A stretch of DNA of 64,000 bases from Acidimicrobiales bacterium. Its GTDB lineage: Bacteria; Actinomycetota; Acidimicrobiia; Acidimicrobiales; Poriferisodalaceae. Numbering within the stretch: the first letter of the stretch is position 1; each line of letters begins with the position of its first letter. The notes beneath the pieces were generated by a model. The model was not told the origin of the DNA. It worked only from the letters and a program-made list of their open reading frames with translations, and did no database searches. Positions 8,294 through 16,832 of the stretch are shown one piece after another. The stretch is taken from positions 16,677 to 80,676 of the forward strand of contig JASLTG010000014.1 of the NCBI GenBank assembly GCA_030743005.1. Reading direction: 5' to 3'. The translations under genes were made by a program, and so were the position numbers.

Positions 8294-8710
8294 ATGCCCA
8301 GGGACATAACGACAGACACCGTCAACGCCTTTGTCAGCGATTGCTACCCGCAGTTAGGCAGCCGTTGCCTCGACATTGGTGACAAATTCGCGGTTGCCGA
8401 ATATGACTTAACGGGGGTAGCTCGACGTCCAGGCGGCTATATCTCAGGACCAGACCAGTTCCAACTAGCTGATGGAGCCCTATGGTTCTTGGTTTTCGCT
8501 GTCATAGATCGATTTGAAGAGATGACGGTAACCAGTGAACTGTCGATCAGATACCTCAGGCCCGCCGTCGGCGAAAAGCTGTATGCGCGAGCTGAGCTAG
8601 AGGCCAGAAGTCGAAGAAGTGTCGTCGGGTCAGTATCGCTGTGGTGTGACAACGATCACGAGAAGAAAGTTTCAGTCGCGCAGGGGACCTATTCACTGCC
8701 CCTAGCGTAG
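8294..8710 (+). CDS. PaaI-family hotdog thioesterase
   Basis: A 138-residue single hotdog-fold protein predicted to hydrolyse acyl-CoA thioesters. The ARRPGGYISGPDQFQLADGA segment carries the substrate-binding loop and start of the central helix, followed by MTVTSELSIRYLRPA, the strand pair typical of PaaI and YbgC-like enzymes. The usual catalytic Asp is likely the one in QLADGA. The chain length specificity is not readable. It lies just upstream of the two-domain CoA-transferase and may act on the same CoA esters (inference). Confidence 0.85.
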   Translation: MPRDITTDTVNAFVSDCYPQLGSRCLDIGDKFAVAEYDLTGVARRPGGYISGPDQFQLADGALWFLVFAVIDRFEEMTVTSELSIRYLRPAVGEKLYARAELEARSRRSVVGSVSLWCDNDHEKKVSVAQGTYSLPLA

Positions 8711-8730
8711 ATCGAACGGACTTAGGTAGC

Positions 8731-8763
8731 GTTCCCGTCACGCAAATAGAATTGAGCGGGAAC
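8731..8763 (+). terminator. Hairpin between thioesterase and CoA-transferase genes
   Basis: GTTCCCG (8731-8737) pairs perfectly with CGGGAAC (8757-8763) around a 19-base loop. There is no strong T-run, only TGTTTG after the stem, so it may be a weak terminator or a leader structure for the gene at 8790. Confidence 0.3.
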
Positions 8764-8789
8764 TGTTTGCAATCAAAAGGGGCAATGGT

Positions 8790-11171
8790 GTGTTAGATCG
8801 GTTTCGAATTCTTGACCTAACTGACGACCGAGGTCACTTCTGCGGAATGATCATGGCGCAATTGGGTGCTGAAGTTATAGCGATCGAACCACCCGGGGGT
8901 CAACGGTCGCGATATCAGGGACCCTTTGCCGGAGATGTACCAGACCCAGAGAAGTCGTTGACTCATTGGGCCTACAACCGAGCGAAACAGTCGTTGGTGT
9001 TGGACCTTAACGACACTGAAGATCTGAAACGTCTCGAAGAGTTAGCAGCGACAGCTGACGCCGTCGTCGCATCAGACGGCAGCAACGTAGACCTAGAGTC
9101 ATTGAGTCGAAGATACCCGCATCTGGTAACTGCGTTTATCTCGGGTTTCGGTGGGACCGGTCCTAAATCTGATTGGGCAGCAAGCGACATCGTCAATACT
9201 GCTGCGAGCGGGACAATGGGAATAACTGGTGACCGCGACCGAGCCCCAGTTCGACTGTCACTGCCACAAACCTGGCATTTCGCCGCCTCCGATGCTCTGT
9301 GCGGGATTTTGTTGGCGTTGAGAGAACGTGAATCTTCAGGCTTAGGGCAACACGTTGACGTTGCAGCCCAACACAGTTACTTGATCGCATCGCAATACCA
9401 GATGCTTTACCCCTTCGTAGGGGCCCCAAGTACACGAAGATTGTCTGGCGGCGCACAAATCGGACCAATCACTCTGAAATTGGTATACGAGGCAGCTGAC
9501 GGCTACCTGTCGATTGTTTTCTTGGTTGGCCCCACAGTTGGCCCCTACAACACTCGACTGTTCGAATGGATGGATGAAGAAGGAATGTGTCCGGACGAAT
9601 TTCGCGACGTGGATTGGGTCGGTTTTGGGACACAACTGCTCTCTGACCCCGAAGCACCAGGGATTTTGAGTCGAGGTGCCGAGGTAATCAACGAGTTCAC
9701 TAAAACGAAAACCAAAGCCGAACTCCTGGCTGGAGCGTTAGAACGCAATCTTTTACTTGGCCCTATCACGACGACCCGTGAACTCTTAGACATGGACCAT
9801 GCGGCCGAAAGGGATTTTTGGTGTCCTATCGATGGCGTCCGATTTGCGGGACCGATAGCGCGACTTTCTCGCACGACACTGGTAACAGATACTGCCCCAC
9901 CCAAACTGGATCAACACAACCTGGGCGCTAGGCAACAACCGGCGGTTCCAGTTGAACCCAATTTCGCCAGTGGTGTTGACCCAATGAAAGGAATAAAAGT
10001 CCTAGATATGACATGGGCGATCGCCGGTCCCTACGCGTCACGAATCATGGGTGATTTCGGTGCCGATGTACTGCGAATCGAATCAGAGCTGAAACCCTGC
10101 ATCATGCGAGGGGCGGGCCCCTTCGTAGACAACGAAGCCGGTGCTGACAACTCTCTGAGCTACCTAAGTATCAACGCATCGAAACGTTCTCTGGCTATTG
10201 ATCTTCGAGATCCGCGATCAATCCAAATAATGGAAGAGCTAGTCGAGTGGGCGGACGTCCTCATCGAATCGTATTCGGTAGGAGTTATCGGCCGCATGGG
10301 CCTCGGGTATGAGCATCTAAAAACGATCAACCCCGAACTGATCATGGTGTCGACCTCACTGATGGGTCAGACAGGTCCCATCCGAGAGATTTCCGGCTTC
10401 GGGAACATAGGAGCAGCTGTTGCCGGTTTCTTCCCATTCGGCGGTTGGCCTGACCGACAGCCATGCGGGCCTTTCGGTGCTTACTCCGACTACATTTCGC
10501 CCCGTCTGACGTTGGCCCTAGTGCTAGCCGCGCTCGATGAACGTGAACGATCAGGTCATGGGCAACACATCGACTACTCACAAATGGAAGCAGCAGCTCA
10601 GCTGTTGAGCCCCGCATTCCTAGCCGACGAAATCAATGGAGTGGAAGGCAGCAGAATAGGAAATAGCGACGCTAATTTCTGTCCCCATGGCGCCTACCCC
10701 GTACTCGGGGATGATCGATGGATCGCAGTTGCCTGTGAAACTCAAGACCAATGGCAGGCCTTAAGCCAGCTCGTAGGAGCGCAACATCTAGCTTCGTTAA
10801 CCTCCGAAGAACGTCGCGAGCAACACCACGAAATTGATTCCTTGATATCTGACTGGACCAGTCAACAAGATGGAATTGAAGCCGAAGCAGCACTACAAAA
10901 CCTCCAAGTTCCGGCCCATCAAGTTCTTTATGCACCCGAAGTTGTCGAAGACCCTCAGTTGCGTCACCGGAAGGCCTTTAGCGAAGTAAGTCATCCACAC
11001 CACGGAGAAGTTTGGGTAGAAGACTCAGCAATACACCTGTCGCGAACCCCAGGAGTTGCTCGCTGGGCAGCGCCACCAGCCGGTGAACATCTGTACGAAG
11101 TCCTCACAGATATCCTCGGTCGCGACCCAGACGAAGCCGCAGAACTCATAGCAACGGGCATCTTCACCTGA
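8790..11171 (+). CDS. Tandem two-domain class III (CaiB/BaiF) CoA-transferase
   Basis: Two complete family III CoA-transferase domains in one 793-residue chain: about residues 1-370 and 395-793, the second opening with MKGIKVLDMTWAIAGPYASR. In single-domain enzymes an Asp in the GD..TG region forms the aspartyl-CoA thioester. The C-terminal domain keeps it (Asp567 in AYSDYISP), whereas the N-terminal domain has Trp162 at the aligned place, so only the second domain should be catalytic. This is the arrangement known for DddD, the DMSP CoA-transferase/lyase, though the substrate here is unknown. The GTG start has AAAAGGGG seven bases upstream. A paralogue lies at 52770. Followed by the genes at 11201 and 11980, probably one operon. 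Confidence 0.9.
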   Translation: MLDRFRILDLTDDRGHFCGMIMAQLGAEVIAIEPPGGQRSRYQGPFAGDVPDPEKSLTHWAYNRAKQSLVLDLNDTEDLKRLEELAATADAVVASDGSNVDLESLSRRYPHLVTAFISGFGGTGPKSDWAASDIVNTAASGTMGITGDRDRAPVRLSLPQTWHFAASDALCGILLALRERESSGLGQHVDVAAQHSYLIASQYQMLYPFVGAPSTRRLSGGAQIGPITLKLVYEAADGYLSIVFLVGPTVGPYNTRLFEWMDEEGMCPDEFRDVDWVGFGTQLLSDPEAPGILSRGAEVINEFTKTKTKAELLAGALERNLLLGPITTTRELLDMDHAAERDFWCPIDGVRFAGPIARLSRTTLVTDTAPPKLDQHNLGARQQPAVPVEPNFASGVDPMKGIKVLDMTWAIAGPYASRIMGDFGADVLRIESELKPCIMRGAGPFVDNEAGADNSLSYLSINASKRSLAIDLRDPRSIQIMEELVEWADVLIESYSVGVIGRMGLGYEHLKTINPELIMVSTSLMGQTGPIREISGFGNIGAAVAGFFPFGGWPDRQPCGPFGAYSDYISPRLTLALVLAALDERERSGHGQHIDYSQMEAAAQLLSPAFLADEINGVEGSRIGNSDANFCPHGAYPVLGDDRWIAVACETQDQWQALSQLVGAQHLASLTSEERREQHHEIDSLISDWTSQQDGIEAEAALQNLQVPAHQVLYAPEVVEDPQLRHRKAFSEVSHPHHGEVWVEDSAIHLSRTPGVARWAAPPAGEHLYEVLTDILGRDPDEAAELIATGIFT

Positions 11172-11200
11172 CACCACACCACTGACGAGAGGGAGGCCTT

Positions 11201-11941
11201 GTGATACTCGATTCCTACAGAACAGCATTCAACAAATCCACTACACGGATCGCAGAACTTGCCGCTGAAGACCATCAAGTCGTCATCCCACATATCCAAA
11301 ACTGGACTGCGAGTAACGTCATCATCCACGTGGGTCTAGTTTTCTCTTTCGTTGATCAATCAATCCGCCAAGGAGCCCCTGTCGGTCAGCGAGGCGTAGC
11401 AGCATGGGCCAACGACCCAATCAACCAGCCAGACACATCTGAATTGGGTCCGTGGTTTCAATCGGTTGCTGATGCTCTCGACGACGCGATATGGACGCAC
11501 CAGCCCGATGATCAGGTCTGGACCTCAAGCCAGCGGATGGACACGGCACAGTTCTGGATGCGTCGAATGACTCAGGAAGCAGTGATGCATCGATGGGACA
11601 TAGAAGCGGCCCACGGGGATAGCCAACCAATCGATGCCGAACTAGCCGTAGACGGCATCGACGAGTTCTACGATTTCTTTATCGCGGAGCGTTTACCCGA
11701 AGCCTTCTCAGGTGAGGGATCTGTTCATCTTCACGCAACCGACGCTGAAGGTGAATGGATGATCACCAGAAAAAACGATGGAATTACTGTAGAAAAAATG
11801 CATGGGAAAGGTGATGTTGCCGCCCGAGGATCAGCTAGTGATTTACTCCTATTCGTCTGGAACCGAAAGCTTCACACAGCTCTAGAAACCTTCGGGAATA
11901 CCGAACTCCTAGACGAGCATCAACGCCTTTTGAAGATCTAA
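11201..11941 (+). CDS. Maleylpyruvate isomerase-family, mycothiol-dependent-type protein
   Basis: A 246-residue DinB-fold protein of the actinobacterial maleylpyruvate isomerase group. The N-terminal helical bundle carries the ligand-type residues: a His in NVIIHVGLV, then EAVMHRWDIEAAHG, where the HRWD motif is diagnostic. The C-terminal part (SVHLHATDAEGEW onward, ending LLLFVWNR) is the SCP2-like small domain found in many members. Such enzymes use mycothiol, the actinobacterial thiol, for isomerisation or transfer. The GTG start has GGGAGG four bases upstream. Likely cotranscribed with the CoA-transferase, 29 bases away. Confidence 0.85.
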   Translation: MILDSYRTAFNKSTTRIAELAAEDHQVVIPHIQNWTASNVIIHVGLVFSFVDQSIRQGAPVGQRGVAAWANDPINQPDTSELGPWFQSVADALDDAIWTHQPDDQVWTSSQRMDTAQFWMRRMTQEAVMHRWDIEAAHGDSQPIDAELAVDGIDEFYDFFIAERLPEAFSGEGSVHLHATDAEGEWMITRKNDGITVEKMHGKGDVAARGSASDLLLFVWNRKLHTALETFGNTELLDEHQRLLKI

Positions 11942-11979
11942 GCAACAATCTTGTGATGAACTAGAACCGGAGGAAACAA

Positions 11980-12375
11980 ATGGAATCGACCTCAATAACA
12001 GAGTTGTTGTGTCAGCAGCTCGATGACGCAGAATTTGGGAAAACGGGGCGACGTTCTTTCTTTGAGTACCGCGACACCGGGTTAAGTGACCTCACCAATG
12101 GCGACTATCGAGCTCAAGTGATGAGAGCCACAGATGTGATGGACACCACTGGATGGCACTATCACCAATGTGATCTGCAATTCGTTTATGTCTTAAACGG
12201 CTGGGTAGACCTTGAATTCGAAGGAGGTCGCTCAGAAAGAGTGGCCGCTGGTGCCGCGTTGTCGATACCACCTGGGATGGTTCACAACGAAATTAGTTGC
12301 TCACCCGACTTTGAGGCTCTTGAAGTGGTTGCTCCAGCACAGATGGAAACCATTACCTGCGATCCACCCGCTTAA
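11980..12375 (+). CDS. Single-domain cupin protein
   Basis: A 131-residue cupin. Motif 1 is in GWHYHQCDLQFVYVLNG (two His, one Gln where Glu is common, then the Gly turn) and motif 2 in IPPGMVHNEISC with the distal His. These residues would bind a divalent metal, but the pattern is partly altered, so it may be an enzyme or a binding protein. The ATG has an excellent GGAGG seven bases upstream. It is the last gene of the 8790-12375 run and converges with the aminotransferase gene six bases away. Confidence 0.85.
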   Translation: MESTSITELLCQQLDDAEFGKTGRRSFFEYRDTGLSDLTNGDYRAQVMRATDVMDTTGWHYHQCDLQFVYVLNGWVDLEFEGGRSERVAAGAALSIPPGMVHNEISCSPDFEALEVVAPAQMETITCDPPA

Positions 12376-12381
12376 CGTTTC

Positions 12382-13650
12382 CTAACTTAAAGCTGCAGCA
12401 GCGGCATCGATTGCTTGTCGAGTCACGGTAACCATTTGATCGATGTGGCTTTCTTCCACGATGAACGGTGGACCGAACATCACGGCGTCATCAAATACTC
12501 CTGACCCAGACGGGTACACCCAGACTTCATTCTCAAGTGCAATGTTTGTCACCGTTTCAGCGAAGGCCGCCGACCGCGGAAACGGATCTCCAGTTTCCCG
12601 ATCGGCTACGAGGCCTAACCCCTGCAATAGACCGCGACCTCGAATACTTTCGACGTTGGGGTGGTCTTGGAATTCTTCTTCGAGTCGTCCTCGCAGCAGT
12701 TCGCCCATACTGGCTGCTTGAGCAACCAAGTTTTCTGTTCTTACGATCTCAAGAACTTTCTTTGACACTGAACAACAAAGGTCTTGGCCAGCAAAGGTAT
12801 AAAACATCAACGCGAGATCTGTTTTCCCGATGGGTTCCACCACATCAGGGCGACAGTACACTCCGCCGATTGGGACATATCCTCCGCCAAGTCCTTTCCC
12901 TGCAGCGATGATGTCCGGCGTGAACCCAAGCGCTTCGTGACCCATGGTCGCGCCGAGTCGCCCGAAGCCGGTCATCACTTCGTCGGCTATCACGAGGATG
13001 TTGTGTTGGGCACATATTTCTGAGATCCGCGTCCAGTAATCATCGGGAGGCACGTAGGCGCCCGCCGCGGCGCCAATCACAGGTTCTCCTATGAATGCAC
13101 TGATGGTTTCGGCACCTTCGATTTCAATAACCTTTTCTAACTCGTCAGGGTCACGGTAACTGGTCTTGGGCATAGACGGAAGCAAGTGTTCCAACCCTTT
13201 ACGTCTTCGGTCGTGAGAACCTGCAGCTAACGCTCCTACCGTTGCTCCGTGATAGGAGACATCGCGTCCAATTACTTTGTGTCTTTCAGGTCTGCCACAT
13301 GCAACATGATGGAGTTGAGCGACCCGCAATGCTGCATCTACGGACTCAGAACCTCCGCTAACGAACACACAACGCCATGAGGGGTCAGGAAGCCAATGGT
13401 CGCTGACCTCTTCGACCAAAGCCACCCGGGCTTCGGTGGCGAAGATCGGCACAACGTAATCCAACTGACTTAAAGCATCTGCAGCAACTTGAGCTATCTC
13501 TTGTCGTCCGTGACCAATATTTGTGACGATTGCTCCACCGCCGGCATCAAGGATTCGACGCCCATCTGAAGTGTGAAACCACATGCCTTCACTGTGAGTT
13601 ACCAGCATCGGAGATGGGCCCGGCACCAGCGGAAAACGAGAAACATCCAT
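12382..13650 (-). CDS. Class III aminotransferase (PLP)
   Basis: A 422-residue fold-type I transaminase of the omega-amino acid:pyruvate/ornithine group. The SGGSESVDAALRVAQLHH segment holds the cofactor phosphate, ADEVMTGFGRLG carries the PLP-pyridine Asp, and the Schiff-base Lys is in AAGKGLGGGYVPIGG. A YTFAGQD segment near the C-terminal half is also typical. The amino donor and acceptor cannot be told. The start is the ATG at 13650 with TAGTGT six bases upstream and no Shine-Dalgarno, which fits a leaderless transcript. Confidence 0.93.
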   Translation of the reverse strand: MDVSRFPLVPGPSPMLVTHSEGMWFHTSDGRRILDAGGGAIVTNIGHGRQEIAQVAADALSQLDYVVPIFATEARVALVEEVSDHWLPDPSWRCVFVSGGSESVDAALRVAQLHHVACGRPERHKVIGRDVSYHGATVGALAAGSHDRRRKGLEHLLPSMPKTSYRDPDELEKVIEIEGAETISAFIGEPVIGAAAGAYVPPDDYWTRISEICAQHNILVIADEVMTGFGRLGATMGHEALGFTPDIIAAGKGLGGGYVPIGGVYCRPDVVEPIGKTDLALMFYTFAGQDLCCSVSKKVLEIVRTENLVAQAASMGELLRGRLEEEFQDHPNVESIRGRGLLQGLGLVADRETGDPFPRSAAFAETVTNIALENEVWVYPSGSGVFDDAVMFGPPFIVEESHIDQMVTVTRQAIDAAAAALS

Positions 13651-13656
13651 GACTAA

Positions 13657-13662
13657 ACACTA
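13657..13662 (-). promoter_or_regulatory. -10-like box, leaderless start of aminotransferase
   Basis: TAGTGT on the minus strand, six bases before the ATG at 13650. Confidence 0.45.
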
Positions 13663-13706
13663 CTTCCATCCCCGTTTTCGGGCACTGGCCATGGTTCACT
13701 AAAACT

Positions 13707-13862
13707 GTGCGATACCTCACTCGACCAATTGTTGCGGCGCTAGTCGCCCTCTTCATCGTGGCCAACGGTGGTGGACTCGTGGAACTTGTCATCGGAGGGA
13801 TTTTGTTCACCCTCATAGACCTTGGTTCCCGATACGTCGTCAAACGCGTCAGTCGGACATAG
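13707..13862 (+). CDS. Small 51-residue membrane protein
   Basis: A short frame fills the gap between the aminotransferase and the next plus-strand gene. It starts at GTG 13707 with RYLTRPIVAALVALF and has a hydrophobic stretch of about 15 residues, a GGG turn, a second hydrophobic stretch (LVIGGILFTLIDLG) and a basic tail (RYVVKRVSRT). This is a helical hairpin with a positive C-terminus, typical of a small inner-membrane protein. No Shine-Dalgarno or -10 box is obvious, so the start is uncertain. Function unknown. Confidence 0.5.
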   Translation: MRYLTRPIVAALVALFIVANGGGLVELVIGGILFTLIDLGSRYVVKRVSRT

Positions 13863-13887
13863 ATAGATGAACACTTAGGACTATCAA

Positions 13888-14361
13888 TTGACTCTTGAAC
13901 AGATCGCAAACTGGGCTCAAATATTAGAAGCCGTAATCCTCTCGTTATCGATTGTCTTCATCGGCGCCGAAGCTCGCCAAACGTTGCAGCACAGTCGGAC
14001 CCAATTCGGGCACGGTCTCACAGATCGACTCTACGATCGGTACTTCGCTATCTCCAGAGACGCAAGCTTTAGCCAGTTCTTGATAAAGGACTGGTCTAGT
14101 GACGATTTAAAAGGAGAAGAGTATTTTCGCGCCCTCAACCTATTAGGGGCTGACCTCATTGACCTTTTCGATACGTACGATGCATGGCAAGAGGGGCTAG
14201 TGGGAAGGATGCATGTCGATATGCGCATGCAACTCATCAAGTTAGGTGCCTTTCTTTCCCCGGTTGGAATGGCGACTTGGGATCACTGGAAAATGACACG
14301 AGACGAGGAATTTCGCGAGTGGTTCGAAACTGAGGTCTACGGAGGCGTTCCTTCGACTTGA
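13888..14361 (+). CDS. Hypothetical protein with one N-terminal membrane helix
   Basis: A 157-residue protein beginning LEQIANWAQILEAVILSLSIVFIGAE, one membrane-associated helix, followed by a mainly helical cytosolic part with aromatic and acidic residues (YDRYFAISRD, LIDLFDTYDAW, WDHWKMTRDEEF). Similar architectures occur in uncharacterised proteins of marine bacteria with an N-terminal helix and a soluble helical domain; no name can be given. The TTG start at 13888 has AGGA seven bases upstream. A perfect inverted repeat follows the stop codon. Confidence 0.7.
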   Translation: MTLEQIANWAQILEAVILSLSIVFIGAEARQTLQHSRTQFGHGLTDRLYDRYFAISRDASFSQFLIKDWSSDDLKGEEYFRALNLLGADLIDLFDTYDAWQEGLVGRMHVDMRMQLIKLGAFLSPVGMATWDHWKMTRDEEFREWFETEVYGGVPST

Positions 14362-14362
14362 A

Positions 14363-14393
14363 AATCAAGCGGCCGCTCAACGAACGCTTGATT
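14363..14393 (+). terminator. Perfect 9-bp inverted repeat after gene 13888
   Basis: AATCAAGCG (14363-14371) and CGCTTGATT (14385-14393) form a nine-base-pair stem with a 13-base loop right after the stop codon. No T-run follows on the plus strand; on the minus strand TTTT follows the stem, but no minus-strand gene ends here. A terminator without U-tract or an RNA-stabilising hairpin are both possible. Confidence 0.35.
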
Positions 14394-14459
14394 CAACTCA
14401 ACGCTTGGTTAGACAATTTTAAAGGCCTAACCCAGAACTACCCACTAAATTAGACAGCT

Positions 14460-15434
14460 ATGCGAGCAGTCTTATGTAATCAATTTGGTCCGCCTGAAGA
14501 TTTAGTGGTGACCGAGGTACCTGACCCCACCCCTGAACCTGGGGAAATCCTTATCGAAGTTAAGGCGGCACCAGTCACCTTCCCCGACACTTTGATGTTG
14601 GAAGACAAATACCAATTCAAAGCCGACCTACCGTACGTGCCCGGAGCAGAAGTAGCCGGCGTTGTCACGGCTTTAGGTGAAGGGGTGGACAACCTAGAGA
14701 TAGGGACCCGAGTTGTCTGTGGCCTGGGGTCAGTTGGAGGCTACGCGGAGCTAGCTGTCGCTAAGGCAGCGGCTGCGAGAGCACTCCCAGACGGAGTTAG
14801 TTTTGCTGATTCCACGGGCTTGTTGTACGCGCACGGCACTACTTACTACGGCTTAAAACAACGCGGAAATCTCCAACAGGGTGAAACGCTTTTGGTTTTG
14901 GGTGCAGGAGGCCACGTGGGTCTATCAGCGGTGGAGATCGGCAAACTCATGGGAGCCCGCGTCATCGCTGCAGCCTCGACCGAAGAAAAACTTGATCTCT
15001 GCAGAGAACGAGGCGCGGATGAGACGATCAACTACGCAGAAGAAAACCTTAAGGACCGAGCTAAAGAATTGACGGGTGGCGCCGGAGTAGATGTTGTCTA
15101 CGACGTTGTTGGAGGTGACTACGCAGAGCAAGCTCTTCGGGCAATCGGGTGGGAAGGACGCTTCTTGGTGATCGGTTTCACAGCGGGAATACCATCGATA
15201 CCTCTGAATCTGACGTTGTTAAAGAGCTGCCAAATAGTGGGTGTCTTCTATGGGGCGATGACAGCACGCGACCCTGAATTAGCAAACGAAATAGCCGAAG
15301 ATCTCCTGCAATGGGTTGACAGTGGTGAGCTACGACCCCACATATCGGCTACGTATGGGTTGGAGGGAGCATCAGAAGCATTGCGAAGCCTGATGGATCG
15401 AAAATCTATTGGCAAAATTATTATTGAGCCCTAG
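14460..15434 (+). CDS. Zinc-less NADPH:quinone oxidoreductase (MDR superfamily)
   Basis: A 324-residue medium-chain dehydrogenase/reductase of the quinone oxidoreductase type. The PVTFPDTLMLEDKYQ and YVPGAEVAGVV segments form the catalytic GroES-like domain, and VLGAGGHVGLSAVEI is the NADPH-binding Rossmann loop. Zinc-ligand cysteines of alcohol dehydrogenases are absent. YDVVGGDY and the C-terminal KIIIEP are standard. Likely reduces a quinone or an activated double bond with NADPH. It stands alone on the plus strand and converges with the five-gene minus-strand operon. Confidence 0.92.
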   Translation: MRAVLCNQFGPPEDLVVTEVPDPTPEPGEILIEVKAAPVTFPDTLMLEDKYQFKADLPYVPGAEVAGVVTALGEGVDNLEIGTRVVCGLGSVGGYAELAVAKAAAARALPDGVSFADSTGLLYAHGTTYYGLKQRGNLQQGETLLVLGAGGHVGLSAVEIGKLMGARVIAAASTEEKLDLCRERGADETINYAEENLKDRAKELTGGAGVDVVYDVVGGDYAEQALRAIGWEGRFLVIGFTAGIPSIPLNLTLLKSCQIVGVFYGAMTARDPELANEIAEDLLQWVDSGELRPHISATYGLEGASEALRSLMDRKSIGKIIIEP

Positions 15435-15492
15435 AACAACCTTGCGGATGTCATCGGTATACGAGCGCTAACACCCGAATAATCTTGAGGCG

Positions 15493-15840
15493 TTAACCAC
15501 CAACTATGAAGCGTTGATGGGTCCCTTCAGAAACCAGAGTCTCACCGTGGGTGACCTTCACGTTGAATACCAGTCGTTTGCGGTCAATCTCAGCTAATTC
15601 TGCTGACACCAGCACCTCTTCACCTGAGGCGACAGCGGCTGAATGGCTTACACATATGTGAATTCCAACTGTTGTCTGGTCACTATCTAGATGACTCTGC
15701 ACGCCAAACAGACACGTGCCCTCGATCAGTCGCACCATGTCGGGTGTGGAAAGCACTTTGTTAGGTAGATGCGGTGGCGACATCTCGTCAGTCACTTCGA
15801 CGCTGTCACTAAACAATTGGCCAGTTTGCAGTTCACTCAT
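15493..15840 (-). CDS. FlK-type hotdog thioesterase
   Basis: A 115-residue thioesterase resembling fluoroacetyl-CoA thioesterase FlK. Taking the ATG at 15840, Thr32, Glu40 and His66 have the spacing (8 and 26) of the FlK catalytic triad Thr42, Glu50, His76. The VLSTPDMVRLIEGTC helix and the VGIHICVSH strand hold these residues. Presumed role: release of a short acyl-CoA or clearance of a CoA ester made by the operon. The start is ten bases after the stop of the phosphotriesterase-like gene, so it is the last gene of the operon. A longer start at 15879 would overlap that gene and is less likely. Confidence 0.85.
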   Translation of the reverse strand: MSELQTGQLFSDSVEVTDEMSPPHLPNKVLSTPDMVRLIEGTCLFGVQSHLDSDQTTVGIHICVSHSAAVASGEEVLVSAELAEIDRKRLVFNVKVTHGETLVSEGTHQRFIVGG

Positions 15841-15850
15841 GTTGTTGAGG

Positions 15851-16825
15851 CTAGTACCCGCCAAGATTTTGAGACTCAAGAAACTGCTTGGGGGTATCGA
15901 TCAGCATCGTGTCGATTTGCTCGGTGCTTACACCAGCCTCCAATAGAGCGGGGATCACATCTTTGCTTATGTGTAAGTAATGCCAGTTGGGGAGAGGCGC
16001 AAGAGGCACCTCACCTTCGATCCAATCTATGTAACACGATGCGTCATGACTTAATACAAGTTGTTGCGCATAGCCCATCTCACATAATTGGGCTACGACC
16101 CTGACCCTCTGATCAGTCGTCAAATAGCCATCAATACCGAACCGATCCATTCCTAGGATGCTGCCGGCATCCAAGAGTTGTTGGAGGTAGTCAAGATCAT
16201 TTGTATCTCCGCAATGCCCGATGACCACTCGACTGAGGTCCACCCCTTCTTCGTTGAAGATGCGTTGTTGGTCGAGGCCACGTTCGGTCTCAGCATTTGT
16301 GTGAGTTGTGATGGGGCACCCAGTTTCGCGGTGAGCTTGAGCACAAGCCCTAAGTACCCGTTCTACATCTGGGGTTAAGCCAGGTTTGTCGGTAGCGCAC
16401 TTGATTACCCCGGCCTTAACCCCGGTATCAGCGAAACCTTCGACAATGTCTTGAACAAAATGCGTAGTTAACGCGTCGACATCTGAGCTAGTGCGACGAC
16501 GGTAGTAGTGAGGAAGTTCGTTGAAGGTGTACAGACCGGTAGCGCAAACGATCTTTAGGTCAATTTCTTTAGCGACTTGCTGAATTCGAGGGATGTACCG
16601 TCCAAGTCCTATCGCCGTTGGGTCAAGGATGGTGTCGATGCCGCTGGCTTTGAGTTCATTCAAGCGCTTAATTGCGTCGTCTATTCGGACCTGCTCCTCA
16701 CCCCATTCTTGGGGGTAGTTCTGTTGGATCTCCGTAGAGATGACGAAAACATGTTCGTGCATCAGTACTCGACCCAATTCAGAAGATTGGATTGGCCCGG
16801 TTGCTGTTTCTACCGACAATGTCAT
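15851..16825 (-). CDS. Phosphotriesterase-like metal-dependent hydrolase
   Basis: A 324-residue TIM-barrel amidohydrolase of the phosphotriesterase group, whose members are often lactonases or esterases. Metal ligands are visible: HEH at residues 23-25, a candidate bridging Lys in GVIKCATD, His in ITTHTNA, His in VIGHCGD, and Asp in LSHDASC near the end. Its start is seven bases beyond the stop of the LDI-like gene, so translation is probably coupled. In the operon it could open a lactone or ester formed by the other enzymes (inference). Substrate unknown. Confidence 0.88.
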   Translation of the reverse strand: MTLSVETATGPIQSSELGRVLMHEHVFVISTEIQQNYPQEWGEEQVRIDDAIKRLNELKASGIDTILDPTAIGLGRYIPRIQQVAKEIDLKIVCATGLYTFNELPHYYRRRTSSDVDALTTHFVQDIVEGFADTGVKAGVIKCATDKPGLTPDVERVLRACAQAHRETGCPITTHTNAETERGLDQQRIFNEEGVDLSRVVIGHCGDTNDLDYLQQLLDAGSILGMDRFGIDGYLTTDQRVRVVAQLCEMGYAQQLVLSHDASCYIDWIEGEVPLAPLPNWHYLHISKDVIPALLEAGVSTEQIDTMLIDTPKQFLESQNLGGY

Positions 16826-16832
16826 GACACCA

